Made by a program: the position numbers and the translations under genes. From Bowmanella pacifica (GTDB lineage Bacteria; Pseudomonadota; Gammaproteobacteria; Enterobacterales; Alteromonadaceae): a stretch of 64,000 nucleotides of DNA. Below the pieces are notes generated by a model. It was given only the letters and a program-made list of their open reading frames with translations. It made no database searches and was not told where the DNA came from. Positions 20,873-29,408 of this stretch are shown here, in pieces; positions within the stretch are counted from its first letter, which is position 1; every line of letters begins with the position of its first letter. The stretch is taken from assembly GCF_014645355.1 (NCBI RefSeq), contig NZ_BMLS01000005.1:186001-250000 (forward strand). The letters are read 5' to 3'.

Positions 20873-21559
20873 ATGGCGATGCAAGAAAATCAACCTGTTA
20901 TACAACTGGATAACCTAGCCTTCAGTTGGGAAGACAAGCCCTTGCTGGATATTCGACACTGGCAGGTGAATAAAGGCCAGCGGGTGTTTTTATACGGACC
21001 ATCCGGTAGCGGTAAATCAACATTGCTTAATCTGTTGTCAGGCATTCTTAAACCTCAGCGTGGCAGTATTAACCTGTTGGGACAGGAATTAACCACATTG
21101 AGTGCAGGTAAGCGCGACCGTTTTCGGGCCAGACATATCGGCATGATTTTCCAGCAGTTTAATTTGCTGCCTTACTTAAGCGTACGGGAAAATATTGAGC
21201 TGGCATGGAAGTTTGGCGGTAATGGTGAGCCTGATGTAGCGTTTCTTAAGCATATGCTAGAGCGCCTGGAATTGCATGATGGGTTGTTGACTCGTAAGGC
21301 CAGTCACCTGAGTGTGGGACAACAGCAGCGTGTGGCTGTGGCGCGTGCACTGTTGAACAAGCCTGAAATTATCATTGCAGATGAACCCACATCGGCGCTG
21401 GACTCAGAGTTAAGAGATCAGTTTTTGCATTTGTTGCTGGGCTGTGCACAAGAAACTGACGCCACAGTAGTATTTGTTAGTCACGACAAGACCTTGCAGG
21501 ATTACTTTGATATTCACCAGGACCTGCGTGCCCTGTCTTCTGTTGAGGAGCTTGCCTGA
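20873..21559 (+). CDS. ABC transporter ATP-binding protein, LolD/MacB type
   Basis: A 228-residue ATPase with Walker A GPSGSGKST (residues about 43-51), signature LSVGQQQRVAVARAL and Walker B IIIADEPTSALD. It belongs to the type VII (LolD/MacB/FtsE-like) group that pairs with FtsX-fold permeases. The frame is open from 20837, but that ATG lies inside the Zur-like box, so I start at 20873 (an ATG two codons further is also possible). It overlaps the permease by one base (TGATG), implying a two-gene operon. The Zur-like site suggests zinc-responsive expression. Confidence 0.88.
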   Translation: MAMQENQPVIQLDNLAFSWEDKPLLDIRHWQVNKGQRVFLYGPSGSGKSTLLNLLSGILKPQRGSINLLGQELTTLSAGKRDRFRARHIGMIFQQFNLLPYLSVRENIELAWKFGGNGEPDVAFLKHMLERLELHDGLLTRKASHLSVGQQQRVAVARALLNKPEIIIADEPTSALDSELRDQFLHLLLGCAQETDATVVFVSHDKTLQDYFDIHQDLRALSSVEELA

Positions 21560-22881
21560 TGTTGTTACGTATTGCCTCTGCCAGCTTATGGAATCGTCGC
21601 CTTACGGTACTGCTGACCGCTTTTTCCATCGCCGTGTCGGTATTTATTATGCTGGGCGTGGATCATCTGAAAAATGAACTGAAAACCAGCTTTGGCCGCA
21701 CAGTCTCCGGTGTAGATCTGATTGTCGGGGCCAGAACCGGCTCCACCAACTTGCTGCTGTATTCGGTGTTTCGTATTGGTAATCCAAGCAACAACCTATC
21801 CTGGCAAACCTATCAGGCGCTCAGTCAATCGAAAGAAGTCGCCTGGGCAGTGCCTATCTCGCTCGGGGATTCCCATAAAGGTTACCGCGTGCTTGGCACC
21901 ACCCCTGATTATTTTGAGCACTTTAAGTATGGCAGTCGCCAGGCTTTGGTGTTTAACCAGGGGCAAGCCTTTCATACTACCCAGCAAGTCGTACTGGGCA
22001 GTGAGGTGGCGGCCAAGCTGCATTACCATTTAGGTGATGAGTTGGTGATATCCCATGGTACAGGTGAAGTCAGCTTTACACATCATGACGCCTATCCTTT
22101 TAAGGTGGTAGGGATCCTTGAACCAACCGGGACACCGGTTGACCAAACCGTGCATGTTAATCTGGCTTCTATTGAATTGATTCACAGTTCGGGCAGTCAT
22201 GCCGGACATGACCATCCGCAGGTACAAAGCTCGACTCCGGCTTCATCGAATCATGAGCATACTGATGACCATGACCATGACCATGACCATGACCATGCGG
22301 AGGAGGGCGCCGGACATCACCTGCAGCCCGGCTCTGTTACCGCGATGCTGGTGGGGCTGAAATCACGTATTGGTACGCTGACCTTCCAGCGCAAGGTCAA
22401 TGAATACAAAGCCGAGCCATTGTTGGCCATCATTCCTGGTGTTGCTTTGGCGGAGCTTTGGCAGATGATGGGGATGGTGGAAAAAGCCCTGGCGCTGATC
22501 GCCTTGCTGGTTTTACTGGCCAGTTTGTTAGGCATGACCACTATGTTGTTAGCGTCCATGCGCGAGCGAGAGCGAGAAATTGCGGTATTGCGTGCCATAG
22601 GTGCCCACGCCAGCTTTGTGTTACTGCTTATAGAGCTCGAAGCCATTTTGATTGCCTTGGTGGGGGCCGCCGCGGGGTATTTGGGGCTGGCGGGATTACT
22701 GGCGTTGTTAAAGGGCTGGATAAGTAGTGAGTATGGTTTGTTTATCAACAGCTTACCCTTATCGGGCTCAACCCTTGGTTACCTTGGATTAATAGTCGGA
22801 TTAGCCGCTGTGCTGGCGTTGGTTCCGGCCATCTTGTCCTACCGCACTGCATTATCGCGTGGATTAAGCGTTCGGGTTTAA
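21559..22881 (+). CDS. FtsX/MacB-type ABC permease with histidine-rich periplasmic loop
   Basis: A 440-residue permease with the four-helix MacB/FtsX topology. The first transmembrane helix is near residues 15-33, a large periplasmic domain follows, and three helices lie in the last 150 residues with the conserved MREREREIAVLRAIGA segment. The periplasmic domain carries a His/Asp-rich stretch (residues about 211-255), with five consecutive Asp-His pairs encoded by a GACCAT tandem repeat, typical of zinc-binding loops. This fits a metal-related role with the Zur-like site upstream. Type VII transporters usually move lipoproteins or drive periplasmic work rather than import ions, so the transport direction is unclear. 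Confidence 0.85.
   Translation: MLLRIASASLWNRRLTVLLTAFSIAVSVFIMLGVDHLKNELKTSFGRTVSGVDLIVGARTGSTNLLLYSVFRIGNPSNNLSWQTYQALSQSKEVAWAVPISLGDSHKGYRVLGTTPDYFEHFKYGSRQALVFNQGQAFHTTQQVVLGSEVAAKLHYHLGDELVISHGTGEVSFTHHDAYPFKVVGILEPTGTPVDQTVHVNLASIELIHSSGSHAGHDHPQVQSSTPASSNHEHTDDHDHDHDHDHAEEGAGHHLQPGSVTAMLVGLKSRIGTLTFQRKVNEYKAEPLLAIIPGVALAELWQMMGMVEKALALIALLVLLASLLGMTTMLLASMREREREIAVLRAIGAHASFVLLLIELEAILIALVGAAAGYLGLAGLLALLKGWISSEYGLFINSLPLSGSTLGYLGLIVGLAAVLALVPAILSYRTALSRGLSVRV
22267..22296 (+). repeat. Five GACCAT hexanucleotide repeats inside the permease gene
   Basis: Five perfect copies of GACCAT, in frame, encode (Asp-His)5. Slippage would add or remove Asp-His pairs without a frameshift. Confidence 0.9.
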
Positions 22882-22900
22882 CCCTGGCTTTTTAAGCCAT

Positions 22901-22936
22901 AAACAAAACAACCGCCCGTAGGCGGTTGTTTTGTTT
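22901..22936. terminator. Bidirectional intrinsic terminator
   Basis: A perfect 16-bp stem AAACAAAACAACCGCC / GGCGGTTGTTTTGTTT with a CGTA loop has A-rich and T-rich arms, so both convergent genes (permease and PEP-CTERM protein) can terminate here. Confidence 0.9.
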
Positions 22937-22947
22937 AGTCTATCGAA

Positions 22948-23568
22948 TTAGGCAAGCTTACGACGCGCGCCTAGGCCCAGCAAGGCCAAACCGAACAGGG
23001 CCAGGGTGGTTGGCTCTGGAACTGGAGATGGGGTTACGTCATGGCCGATACCACCAACGTTAGCTAAGTCTTCGCCACTGATATCGAAAGCGAAGAATGA
23101 GCTGCGGGTATGACCACCAACATCGACAAAGTTGGTAGTGTTAGCATCAGACCAGGTGCCAGTGACTAAATCACCAGCTTGATAGTCGCTATTGTACTGG
23201 GTCAGTACCGCGAAGTAAGTGCCGATATTCAATGTGATATTGATTAACGCATCATAAGACAGGTTGCTTGAGGCGGATATGCTGGACGCACTATCATCAT
23301 TAGACTGCAGTAGATTATTAGCACTGTCGAACACAAATAGCTGTGGATCAAAACCGCCGTCAGCAATGCTGGTGCCTGCGGCATTAACGCCACCGGCGTA
23401 ACTTAGGCTAAGCAGATTAACCAGCGTATTATCGGCTGTGACATCAAATTGAATGTAGTAGCGGCTATTGTCATCGTTAAAGTTGCCGGTAAAGGATGAT
23501 GTGATCAGCGCGGCTTGCGCGGTGCAACAAAATCCAAACAAGCTTAATAAGGCGATTATTTTTTTCAT
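22948..23568 (-). CDS. PEP-CTERM sorting-domain protein
   Basis: A 206-residue exported protein with a signal peptide (residues 1-19) and a C-terminal PEP-CTERM tripartite tail: VPEPTTLALFGLALLGL then the basic end GARRKLA. Such tails are recognised by exosortase (XrtA/EpsH) systems that go with exopolysaccharide production. The central domain, rich in Asp, Asn and Ser with the pattern FDPQLFVFDSANNLLQSNDD, resembles DVUA0089-like domains. An AGGGAA ribosome-binding site precedes the ATG. Expression likely comes from the sigma-54-like promoter upstream. No exosortase is encoded in this window. Confidence 0.85.
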   Translation of the reverse strand: MKKIIALLSLFGFCCTAQAALITSSFTGNFNDDNSRYYIQFDVTADNTLVNLLSLSYAGGVNAAGTSIADGGFDPQLFVFDSANNLLQSNDDSASSISASSNLSYDALINITLNIGTYFAVLTQYNSDYQAGDLVTGTWSDANTTNFVDVGGHTRSSFFAFDISGEDLANVGGIGHDVTPSPVPEPTTLALFGLALLGLGARRKLA

Positions 23569-23664
23569 ATTTAATTCCCTGAATTAACTACAGAATTCGG
23601 TGTGAGGGTGACAACTTACCGCGATGCAGGAGGTACGGCATAACGTAAGTTGTATCGCATTAAA

Positions 23665-23679
23665 GCTAAATTTGTGCCA
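23665..23679 (-). promoter_or_regulatory. Sigma-54-like promoter of PEP-CTERM gene 1
   Basis: On the minus strand TGGCACAAATTTAGC keeps the invariant GG and GC of the -24/-12 consensus TGGCACG-N4-TTGC at exact spacing, with two mismatches. It lies about 97 bp before the start codon. Confidence 0.55.
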
Positions 23680-23730
23680 TTTTTTAATTTCAAGTTATTT
23701 CAATAGGTTAGGTGTTTTCTGTATGGGGGG

Positions 23731-23747
23731 TTTACATGTAGTGTAAA
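23731..23747. promoter_or_regulatory. Dyad upstream of PEP-CTERM gene 1 (candidate activator site)
   Basis: TTTACA-N5-TGTAAA inverted repeat, 51 bp upstream of the sigma-54-like element. A similar element stands at the same distance before the second PEP-CTERM gene. Confidence 0.5.
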
Positions 23748-23776
23748 AAAAATAGACATGTATTAATTCAAGCCTT

Positions 23777-24811
23777 TTATGTGAATAAGTGCTGTGTCAA
23801 TGAGGCCTTGTCGCCCCTCACATTAACAACAGCAAGGGCGCCATTTAACAACGTCATATTGGGCGGTAGGTGACCGATATCAGTATCATAAATGACCGGG
23901 AAGGGCGCGTCGTTAAACAATTTCGCCAGTATCTGCTGGTCATTTAGATCGTGATTAGTGCTTGATAAAGCGGCATTGCGACCAATCAGTAGTCCATTGA
24001 TATGGTTAAAGATACCGCGGTACTTTAACCCTTGTAAGGCGCGAAATAGGCTGGTGGGGCTAAGCTCTGCATTTTCCAGATAAAGAATAACCCCCTGTTC
24101 TGCAGACCTCTTTTTAAACTGTTTAATATCAAAATACTCTGTGCCAGCCAGGTGGACCAGAATATCCAGACAACCACCCAATAAGCGTCCTTGGCAATGT
24201 GCTTCGTTGGTTGCTCCTAATACTTTCCACTGGCTTTTTGGCCCCAGCTGCAATCCGTGCTGCGGAAACTCACTAAAATCAAGGCCATCTAACTGATAGT
24301 GACTGGAAGCATGCTGAGTAAAGGACTGTCCTGTTTCTAAACGTAGTGGCGTTAATGCTGAGACAGTCAGCAACTCTACCTCTGTTGGCACCATCTGCAT
24401 CAGATTGGTAGTGTGGGCTGTACACCAGCCTAGTTTACTGGTCAGTGCATTTAACAGTGTGCTTACGTCTGAATGACCTGCTAGCCATGTGGGACGCACT
24501 TTGGCTAACTGGTCGTAATCAAGGGCATCCAACAAGTCCATGCCAATTTCTCCACCCCAAGGGGGCAATATGGCGTCAACTTGCGGATCCAGCAAAAAAT
24601 CCATAAGTTCCTTTGTTCGGCGGGGCTTACTGGCACTGGCATGCTGGTGGTTTGCGCGCAGACATTGTCCTTCAATAACGTTAAAACCCTGATGACGTAG
24701 GTGCGCAAGCACTATATCCAAACGCGCGTGCATAGCCTCTGGTACACCGGAAGATGGGGCGGTAACTGCGACAGTACTGCCTTTTTTAAGTGGCTTAGGG
24801 TAATGGAGCAT
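23777..24811 (-). CDS. S66-family LD-carboxypeptidase / MccF-like serine peptidase
   Basis: A 344-residue cytoplasmic peptidase of family S66. The N-terminal region GSTVAVTAPSSGVPEAM is typical, and the nucleophilic Ser lies in WLAGHSDVST (about residue 117). A Glu- and His-containing C-terminal half (LYLENAELSPTS, IGHLPPNMT) completes the family layout. Members cleave murein LD-peptides (LdcA) or detoxify microcin C-like peptides (MccF); this one looks closer to the MccF-like branch, but that is a guess. It is the last gene of a minus-strand operon with an ABC exporter and two small genes. Confidence 0.85.
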   Translation of the reverse strand: MLHYPKPLKKGSTVAVTAPSSGVPEAMHARLDIVLAHLRHQGFNVIEGQCLRANHQHASASKPRRTKELMDFLLDPQVDAILPPWGGEIGMDLLDALDYDQLAKVRPTWLAGHSDVSTLLNALTSKLGWCTAHTTNLMQMVPTEVELLTVSALTPLRLETGQSFTQHASSHYQLDGLDFSEFPQHGLQLGPKSQWKVLGATNEAHCQGRLLGGCLDILVHLAGTEYFDIKQFKKRSAEQGVILYLENAELSPTSLFRALQGLKYRGIFNHINGLLIGRNAALSSTNHDLNDQQILAKLFNDAPFPVIYDTDIGHLPPNMTLLNGALAVVNVRGDKASLTQHLFT

Positions 24812-24817
24812 GGCTGC

Positions 24818-25213
24818 TTAACCTAATAGGGTTTGAATACTTGTCTGCCCCAGGGCATCGGCCATCAGGGCTTGCTGGCGCTCTTGCTCGGTTAACAGGC
24901 CCACTAATGGGGTCTGGCGACGCAGCTTACGCATACGGGAACTGTCTTCCAACAAGGCCTGATACATTTTTTCTGGGGATGTGGTGAGTTGCTCCAGCGC
25001 GCAATACCAAGTCAGGTAGGCACCGTGACCCAGGCGTCCTTGTTCTTTACGGCTCTCAAGGGTTAACAAGACGCTTTCCAGCAAGGCGGGTTGAGCACAA
25101 AGTTTATCCAACATGGCCTTGTGCAACACTAAGATCTGCCGGTCGATGTTTTCATCCTTAATGCCGGTTTTCTTAATTTGATAAGGGCGGTCTTTTTTGT
25201 GACGACTACGCAT
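24818..25213 (-). CDS. Hypothetical protein, 131 residues
   Basis: I do not recognise this family. The protein starts with a very basic N-terminus (MRSRHKKDRPYQIKKTG) and is otherwise predicted helical, with no signal peptide, transmembrane segment or metal motif. It lies 6 bp before the S66 peptidase and 4 bp after the DUF3820 gene, so it is almost certainly cotranscribed with them. Its composition and codon use look like the neighbours, which supports a real gene. Confidence 0.7.
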   Translation of the reverse strand: MRSRHKKDRPYQIKKTGIKDENIDRQILVLHKAMLDKLCAQPALLESVLLTLESRKEQGRLGHGAYLTWYCALEQLTTSPEKMYQALLEDSSRMRKLRRQTPLVGLLTEQERQQALMADALGQTSIQTLLG

Positions 25214-25217
25214 AGGA

Positions 25218-25430
25218 CTACCTTAATAAAGGCCTTAGCATCTGCTCTAAACCATTGACCTTAATTTCGTGTACTAGCGCCAGTTGCTCACCGAGTTTAC
25301 CGGCAGGGAAGCCTTGTTGGGAAAACCACACCAGATAAGGCTCAGGTAACTCTAACAGCTTTCGCCCGGCATATTTACCAAAGGGCATGGTTTGGTTGAT
25401 GGCTTCTTGCATAAGTTGTTGTGGCGTCAT
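25218..25430 (-). CDS. DUF3820 family small protein
   Basis: A 70-residue protein with the DUF3820 signature MPFGKYAGRKLLELPEPYLVWF near its N-terminus (residues about 15-36). Family function is unknown; related sequences are annotated as virulence-regulator-like. Its ATG overlaps the stop of the upstream ABC exporter gene (ATGA), indicating translational coupling. Confidence 0.82.
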   Translation of the reverse strand: MTPQQLMQEAINQTMPFGKYAGRKLLELPEPYLVWFSQQGFPAGKLGEQLALVHEIKVNGLEQMLRPLLR

Positions 25431-27217
25431 GAGTTGGCCTCTTGCTGCTGGATTTGCCAGAGCTTAGCGTAGTGTCCATTGGCACTCAGTAATGCGCTAT
25501 GCTGGCCTTGTTCAACAATGCGCCCCTGATGCATCACCAGGATGTTGTCAGCGTCCACAACAGTAGATAAGCGGTGAGCTATCACCAGACTGGTGTGACC
25601 CTGGGCTACCTCGCGCAGCGCGGCAAGAATGGCGCCTTCGGACTGACTGTCCAGTGATGAGGTCGCCTCGTCGAACAAAAGGATAGGGGGGCGCTTTAAG
25701 ATAACTCTGGCAATCGCCACCCGCTGTTTTTCGCCGCCAGATAATTTCAGACCACGCTCTCCCACCATGGTTTGGTATCCATCCGGCAGGCTTTGCACAA
25801 AATGCTCAAGATGCGCCAATCGAAACGCTTCTTTAACCTCTTCGTCACTGGCTTGTGGTCTGGCATAGCGGACATTCTCGTATAAGGTGTCGTTAAACAA
25901 CACGGTATCCTGCGGAACTATGCCTATGGCTTTGCGCAGCGACGACTGGCTAACCTGACGTATTTCTTGACCATCAATATAGATACCGCCGCTAACCACA
26001 TCGTAAAACCGAAACAGCAGCTTAACCAGGGTAGATTTTCCGGCCCCTGACTCGCCCACCACAGCCACACGTTGACCAGGTTTAATGCTGAAATCTACGC
26101 CACGCAGTATGGGGCGATCGGGTCGATAATGGAAACCCACGTCTTTAAAGTGGATATGCCCTTTGGCCACCTGCAGCGAAGGGCAGTCCTTGGCATCGCT
26201 GACCTTGGGCGCTTTATCCAGCAGGGTGAACAGATTTTCAATATTAGCCAAGGCACCGCGAATTTCCCGGTAAACAAAACCAAGAAAATTCAACGGCATA
26301 AAGATTTGCATGGTAAAGGCGTTGATAAGGACAAAATCCCCCAAGGTCATGTTACCTGCTGCCACCTGACTGGCGGCCATCCACATCATGGCGGTCATGG
26401 CGGCGGCAATCACGAAGGCTTGACCACCATTTAATACAAAGAGTGATAAACGGTTTTTACGTCGGGCTTGTTCCCACCCAGCCAAATCCTGATCGTAGCG
26501 ACTGGCTTCGTATTCTTCGTTATTGAAATATTTTACCGTTTCGTAGTTTAGCAGGCTGTCAATGGCCCGGGAGTTAGTAGAAGAGTCTGCTTGGTTCACT
26601 TCTCTGACATAGCGGGTGCGCCAGTGGGTCGCTTTAACGGAAAACCACACATAAGTGACCACGGACAGCATAATCACCGCAGCAAAGCTTACCCCGTAGT
26701 TGTACAGCAGCAGTCCGGCTACCAAACCAATTTCCAGTAAGGTAGGAACAATATTGAACACCATAAAGCGCATCAGAAAGCCAATGCCTGTGGTGCCGCG
26801 CTCAATATCTCGCGATAAGCCGCCGGTTTGACGATTTAGATGAAAATCCAGATCCAGTTTATGCAAATGTTCAAAGACCTTCAGGCCGAGGCGACGCATG
26901 GCGCGTTCGGTAACCCGACCAAATAACGTGTCGCGTATTTCCCCGGCGAGCACACTGAAGAGCCTTAGTAAACCATAGGCAATGATCAGCGCAATGGGTA
27001 CGGTAATCAGCGCGGCTTGGGGAGCCGACAGATTCAAGTCATCAACCACATGTTTGAGCACAAAGGGCATGCCAACACTGGCGAGCTTAGCGCCTACCAG
27101 GCACAACAGTGCCAGCAGAACTCGGGATCTGAATTCTTTTAAATAGGGAAGCAGTTGCCAGAAAACCGACCAATTAACCGGCTTATCGTCATTGATAGGA
27201 AATTTACTGCGGCGCAT
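25427..27217 (-). CDS. ABC exporter, Atm1/heavy-metal-tolerance type
   Basis: A 596-residue fused half-transporter. Six transmembrane helices occupy residues about 30-310, then comes an ATPase domain with Walker A GESGAGKST, signature LSGGEKQRVAIAR and Walker B ILLFDEATSSLD. The N-terminal region FGRVTERAMRRLGLKVFEHLHKLDLDFHLNRQTG-type helix pair is characteristic of Atm1-like transporters, which export glutathione-bound sulfur or metal conjugates. It is the first gene of a four-gene operon (exporter, DUF3820, unknown, S66 peptidase). Confidence 0.9.
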   Translation of the reverse strand: MRRSKFPINDDKPVNWSVFWQLLPYLKEFRSRVLLALLCLVGAKLASVGMPFVLKHVVDDLNLSAPQAALITVPIALIIAYGLLRLFSVLAGEIRDTLFGRVTERAMRRLGLKVFEHLHKLDLDFHLNRQTGGLSRDIERGTTGIGFLMRFMVFNIVPTLLEIGLVAGLLLYNYGVSFAAVIMLSVVTYVWFSVKATHWRTRYVREVNQADSSTNSRAIDSLLNYETVKYFNNEEYEASRYDQDLAGWEQARRKNRLSLFVLNGGQAFVIAAAMTAMMWMAASQVAAGNMTLGDFVLINAFTMQIFMPLNFLGFVYREIRGALANIENLFTLLDKAPKVSDAKDCPSLQVAKGHIHFKDVGFHYRPDRPILRGVDFSIKPGQRVAVVGESGAGKSTLVKLLFRFYDVVSGGIYIDGQEIRQVSQSSLRKAIGIVPQDTVLFNDTLYENVRYARPQASDEEVKEAFRLAHLEHFVQSLPDGYQTMVGERGLKLSGGEKQRVAIARVILKRPPILLFDEATSSLDSQSEGAILAALREVAQGHTSLVIAHRLSTVVDADNILVMHQGRIVEQGQHSALLSANGHYAKLWQIQQQEANS

Positions 27218-27271
27218 CTTGTTGATAGTGAATAGCTAAGAGGGCGGATTGTAACAACCGACAGCAGAAAT

Positions 27272-28894
27272 CTACACCGCCTCTTGAAGAAAGCTTTTCA
27301 CCTTCAGGTAGCGTTCTTCCTGCTCATCATTGAGTTTGCCATTTTCAATGGTCAGAATGCAGCGTTCCACCATGCCTGCGGCACTCTCCGAGAGGCCTTG
27401 CTCCCGTGCTTTCATGGCAATAGCTTGTAACAGGTTTAAGGCAATAGATGGGTTCTTCGGCATCAGGCTGTAAGCCTGGCGAAATGCTTTAAGGGCCGCT
27501 TCCAACTGACCACTTTGATAGAAGTCGACGGCACTGTTGTTAAGTTCTTTAGGGGTTTGCCGAATTTCTGCTTTCTCTCGCTTCTCTTGCTGAATGTAAT
27601 GCAGAAAAAGCTCGCCGTGCTCGGGCGTGAGCCGACAACGTTTTTCTATTTCATCCAGCACATGTTGACAACGATCGTATAAACCCAAGGCGTGAAAGGC
27701 TTTGGCTTTGTCCAGCAGATCTTCTAAATCCTGACTTTGATTTAACTCTTCGCCAAGCTGTTCTACTAGAGCTCTGGCGCGCTCTTTTTCATCCTGCAGA
27801 TACAATAGTCTTGCATTGACCACTTTCATTTGTTCCTGCAATTCCGATTTGGGAAAGGCTTGCTGAAACTGGCGGATATAATCGTTGGCCTGTTTTATCA
27901 GATTAGTGGTTTCCTGATCATCGGCGGTCATCGCATAGTCAATACCCGCTCTGGCTACATTGAGATAGTTCTGCGGCATATCGTGAATAGAATGTTTGGC
28001 AAATTTTACAATGCGTTTAGCCGCTTCAAACTGTGTTTCATAGTCATGGGTCAGGCGGGAGAGATTGATAGCGACCCTATGGCGACGCAGATTACGAGGG
28101 GATGTTTCTGCTGCCATCAATACGGCTTCCAAGGCCGATTCAAAATCCTGTAGCTTAACATGAAGCGCGCAAAGTAAATCGTAGGCGACTAACTGTGAGT
28201 CTGGTTTAAAGGCGAGTTGCAGGATTAGTTTTTCCGCTTCTTCATCTTCATCCAGTTTAATCAACGCGTTAACCAATCCCAGTTTGGCCCAGGTAAAAGG
28301 CTGCACATTGATTACAGCATGATAAAAATCTTTTGCCTCTTTAGCTTTGTCACACGCCAGCAGCAACTCGCCTTTGGTTTTTAATGCCAGTGGATAAAAT
28401 TCGGCAAACTCCGGGCGGGTGAGAAACTCTTCAATGGCTTCAAGGGCATTAATAAAATCGTCCTTGTCCATTAGTCGGTAAATTGGATTTAATACTTTCT
28501 TGCGTTTTAATACCCGGCTTAAACGTTTATCCAAGTCCTTAACACTAAAAGGTTTGGCAAGAAAATCATCGGGCTGAAGCTCGATAATGCTGTGCACAAG
28601 TTCAGAATTAGTATCAGCACTGATAAAAATAAAAGCCGTGGTGAGGGGTAAGGCGTGGCTGTTTTTTAACTGATCGTAAAGATAATAACCGTCCTGATCT
28701 TTTTTCAGGTTGTAGGAGCAAACAATAAGATCAAAATGCTCTTCTTCTATGATTTTCAGGGCGGCATTGGCTTTATCTACATAGGTGATATCGCGAAAAC
28801 CCAATTCTTCCAGCGAGTATTTTATATACCCCTGAGCCAGCACCTGCTCATCAATAATCAGAACCCGACAGGTTTTTGCCAGCTTTGCATCCAT
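27272..28894 (-). CDS. Response regulator with C-terminal TPR-like repeats
   Basis: A 540-residue protein: an N-terminal CheY-like receiver (residues about 8-130, phosphoacceptor Asp likely in DLIVCSYN, Lys in DFLAKPFSVKDL) followed by a long helical region. That region is TPR-like, including NSAVDFYQSGQLEAALKAFRQAYSL. There is no DNA-binding output, so it probably acts through protein contacts. No kinase is adjacent. The ATG at 28894 is preferred over the upstream GTG because it places the receiver normally and follows a GAGCTGGG site. Confidence 0.85.
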   Translation of the reverse strand: MDAKLAKTCRVLIIDEQVLAQGYIKYSLEELGFRDITYVDKANAALKIIEEEHFDLIVCSYNLKKDQDGYYLYDQLKNSHALPLTTAFIFISADTNSELVHSIIELQPDDFLAKPFSVKDLDKRLSRVLKRKKVLNPIYRLMDKDDFINALEAIEEFLTRPEFAEFYPLALKTKGELLLACDKAKEAKDFYHAVINVQPFTWAKLGLVNALIKLDEDEEAEKLILQLAFKPDSQLVAYDLLCALHVKLQDFESALEAVLMAAETSPRNLRRHRVAINLSRLTHDYETQFEAAKRIVKFAKHSIHDMPQNYLNVARAGIDYAMTADDQETTNLIKQANDYIRQFQQAFPKSELQEQMKVVNARLLYLQDEKERARALVEQLGEELNQSQDLEDLLDKAKAFHALGLYDRCQHVLDEIEKRCRLTPEHGELFLHYIQQEKREKAEIRQTPKELNNSAVDFYQSGQLEAALKAFRQAYSLMPKNPSIALNLLQAIAMKAREQGLSESAAGMVERCILTIENGKLNDEQEERYLKVKSFLQEAV

Positions 28895-29199
28895 AGAACC
28901 CAGCTCTTTTTTAATCACTTAGGTCTAGCTTATCGCATATTTTGCAAGATGCTTAAATGCTTTGTCAGGCAATTCACAGGGTTGGGCATAAGGAAACTCT
29001 GCTAAGGACAGATGACAGCGCGGGGAAGGGAATCAAAATAGCAGGGTATTCAGGCCAGGGTAACTTAGCCAGAAACGCCTTAAATGGGAGGCGCTAAGGG
29101 CATCATTTAAAACATTCTAATAACCGGTGATACGGCATCGTTATAGAGAGCGGGTGGTGGTTGCACCGACTAAGATAGATGAAAATAAGATAAAAATTA
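28895..29199. other. Intergenic stretch with duplicated tRNA-spacer sequence
   Basis: No convincing gene is seen. From 29148 the sequence duplicates the spacer downstream of the first intact tRNA-Val gene: 29148-29211 matches 29248-29311 with two mismatches and an exact 100-bp offset. The rest (28895-29147) shows no recognisable feature. Confidence 0.6.
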
Positions 29200-29247
29200 T
29201 GGTGGATGGTATTGGGTTGGAGCCTGTGATGCCCGTGTTGGCAAAGG
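29200..29247 (-). pseudogene. Decayed tRNA-Val fragment
   Basis: The sequence begins like the 3' ends of the three intact tRNA-Val genes (TGGTGGATGGTA on the plus strand), then degenerates (GGGTTGGAGCCTGTGATGCC in place of GGGTTCGAACCAGTGACCCC). It loses the anticodon-stem pairing and lacks the 5' half. It is a relic of a fourth copy in the array. Confidence 0.7.
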
Positions 29248-29299
29248 GAGCGGGTGGTGCTTGCACCGACTAAGATAGATGAAAATAAGATGAAAATTA

Positions 29300-29375
29300 T
29301 GGTGGATGGTACTGGGTTCGAACCAGTGACCCCCGCCTTGTAAGGGCGGTGCTCTCCCAGCTGAGCTAACCATCC
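29300..29375 (-). tRNA. tRNA-Val (anticodon UAC), copy 3 in transcription order
   Basis: A 76-nt cloverleaf including encoded CCA. The acceptor GGATGGT pairs with ACCATCC, and the T-loop is GGTTCGAACC. The anticodon loop CTTACAA reads Val GUA/GUG codons. The three copies appear identical. Confidence 0.97.
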
Positions 29376-29408
29376 AGGGAGTGTTGCTATTATGTCTAGC
29401 AAAAAATA

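Noticed and set aside
22264-22299. GACCAT repeats as a CRISPR-like array
   Set aside because: Units are only 6 bp without spacers and lie in frame inside a permease gene.
29103-29402. 99-codon minus-strand frame over the tRNA-Val region
   Set aside because: It runs through an intact tRNA gene and the decayed copy; the apparent peptide is translated tRNA sequence.
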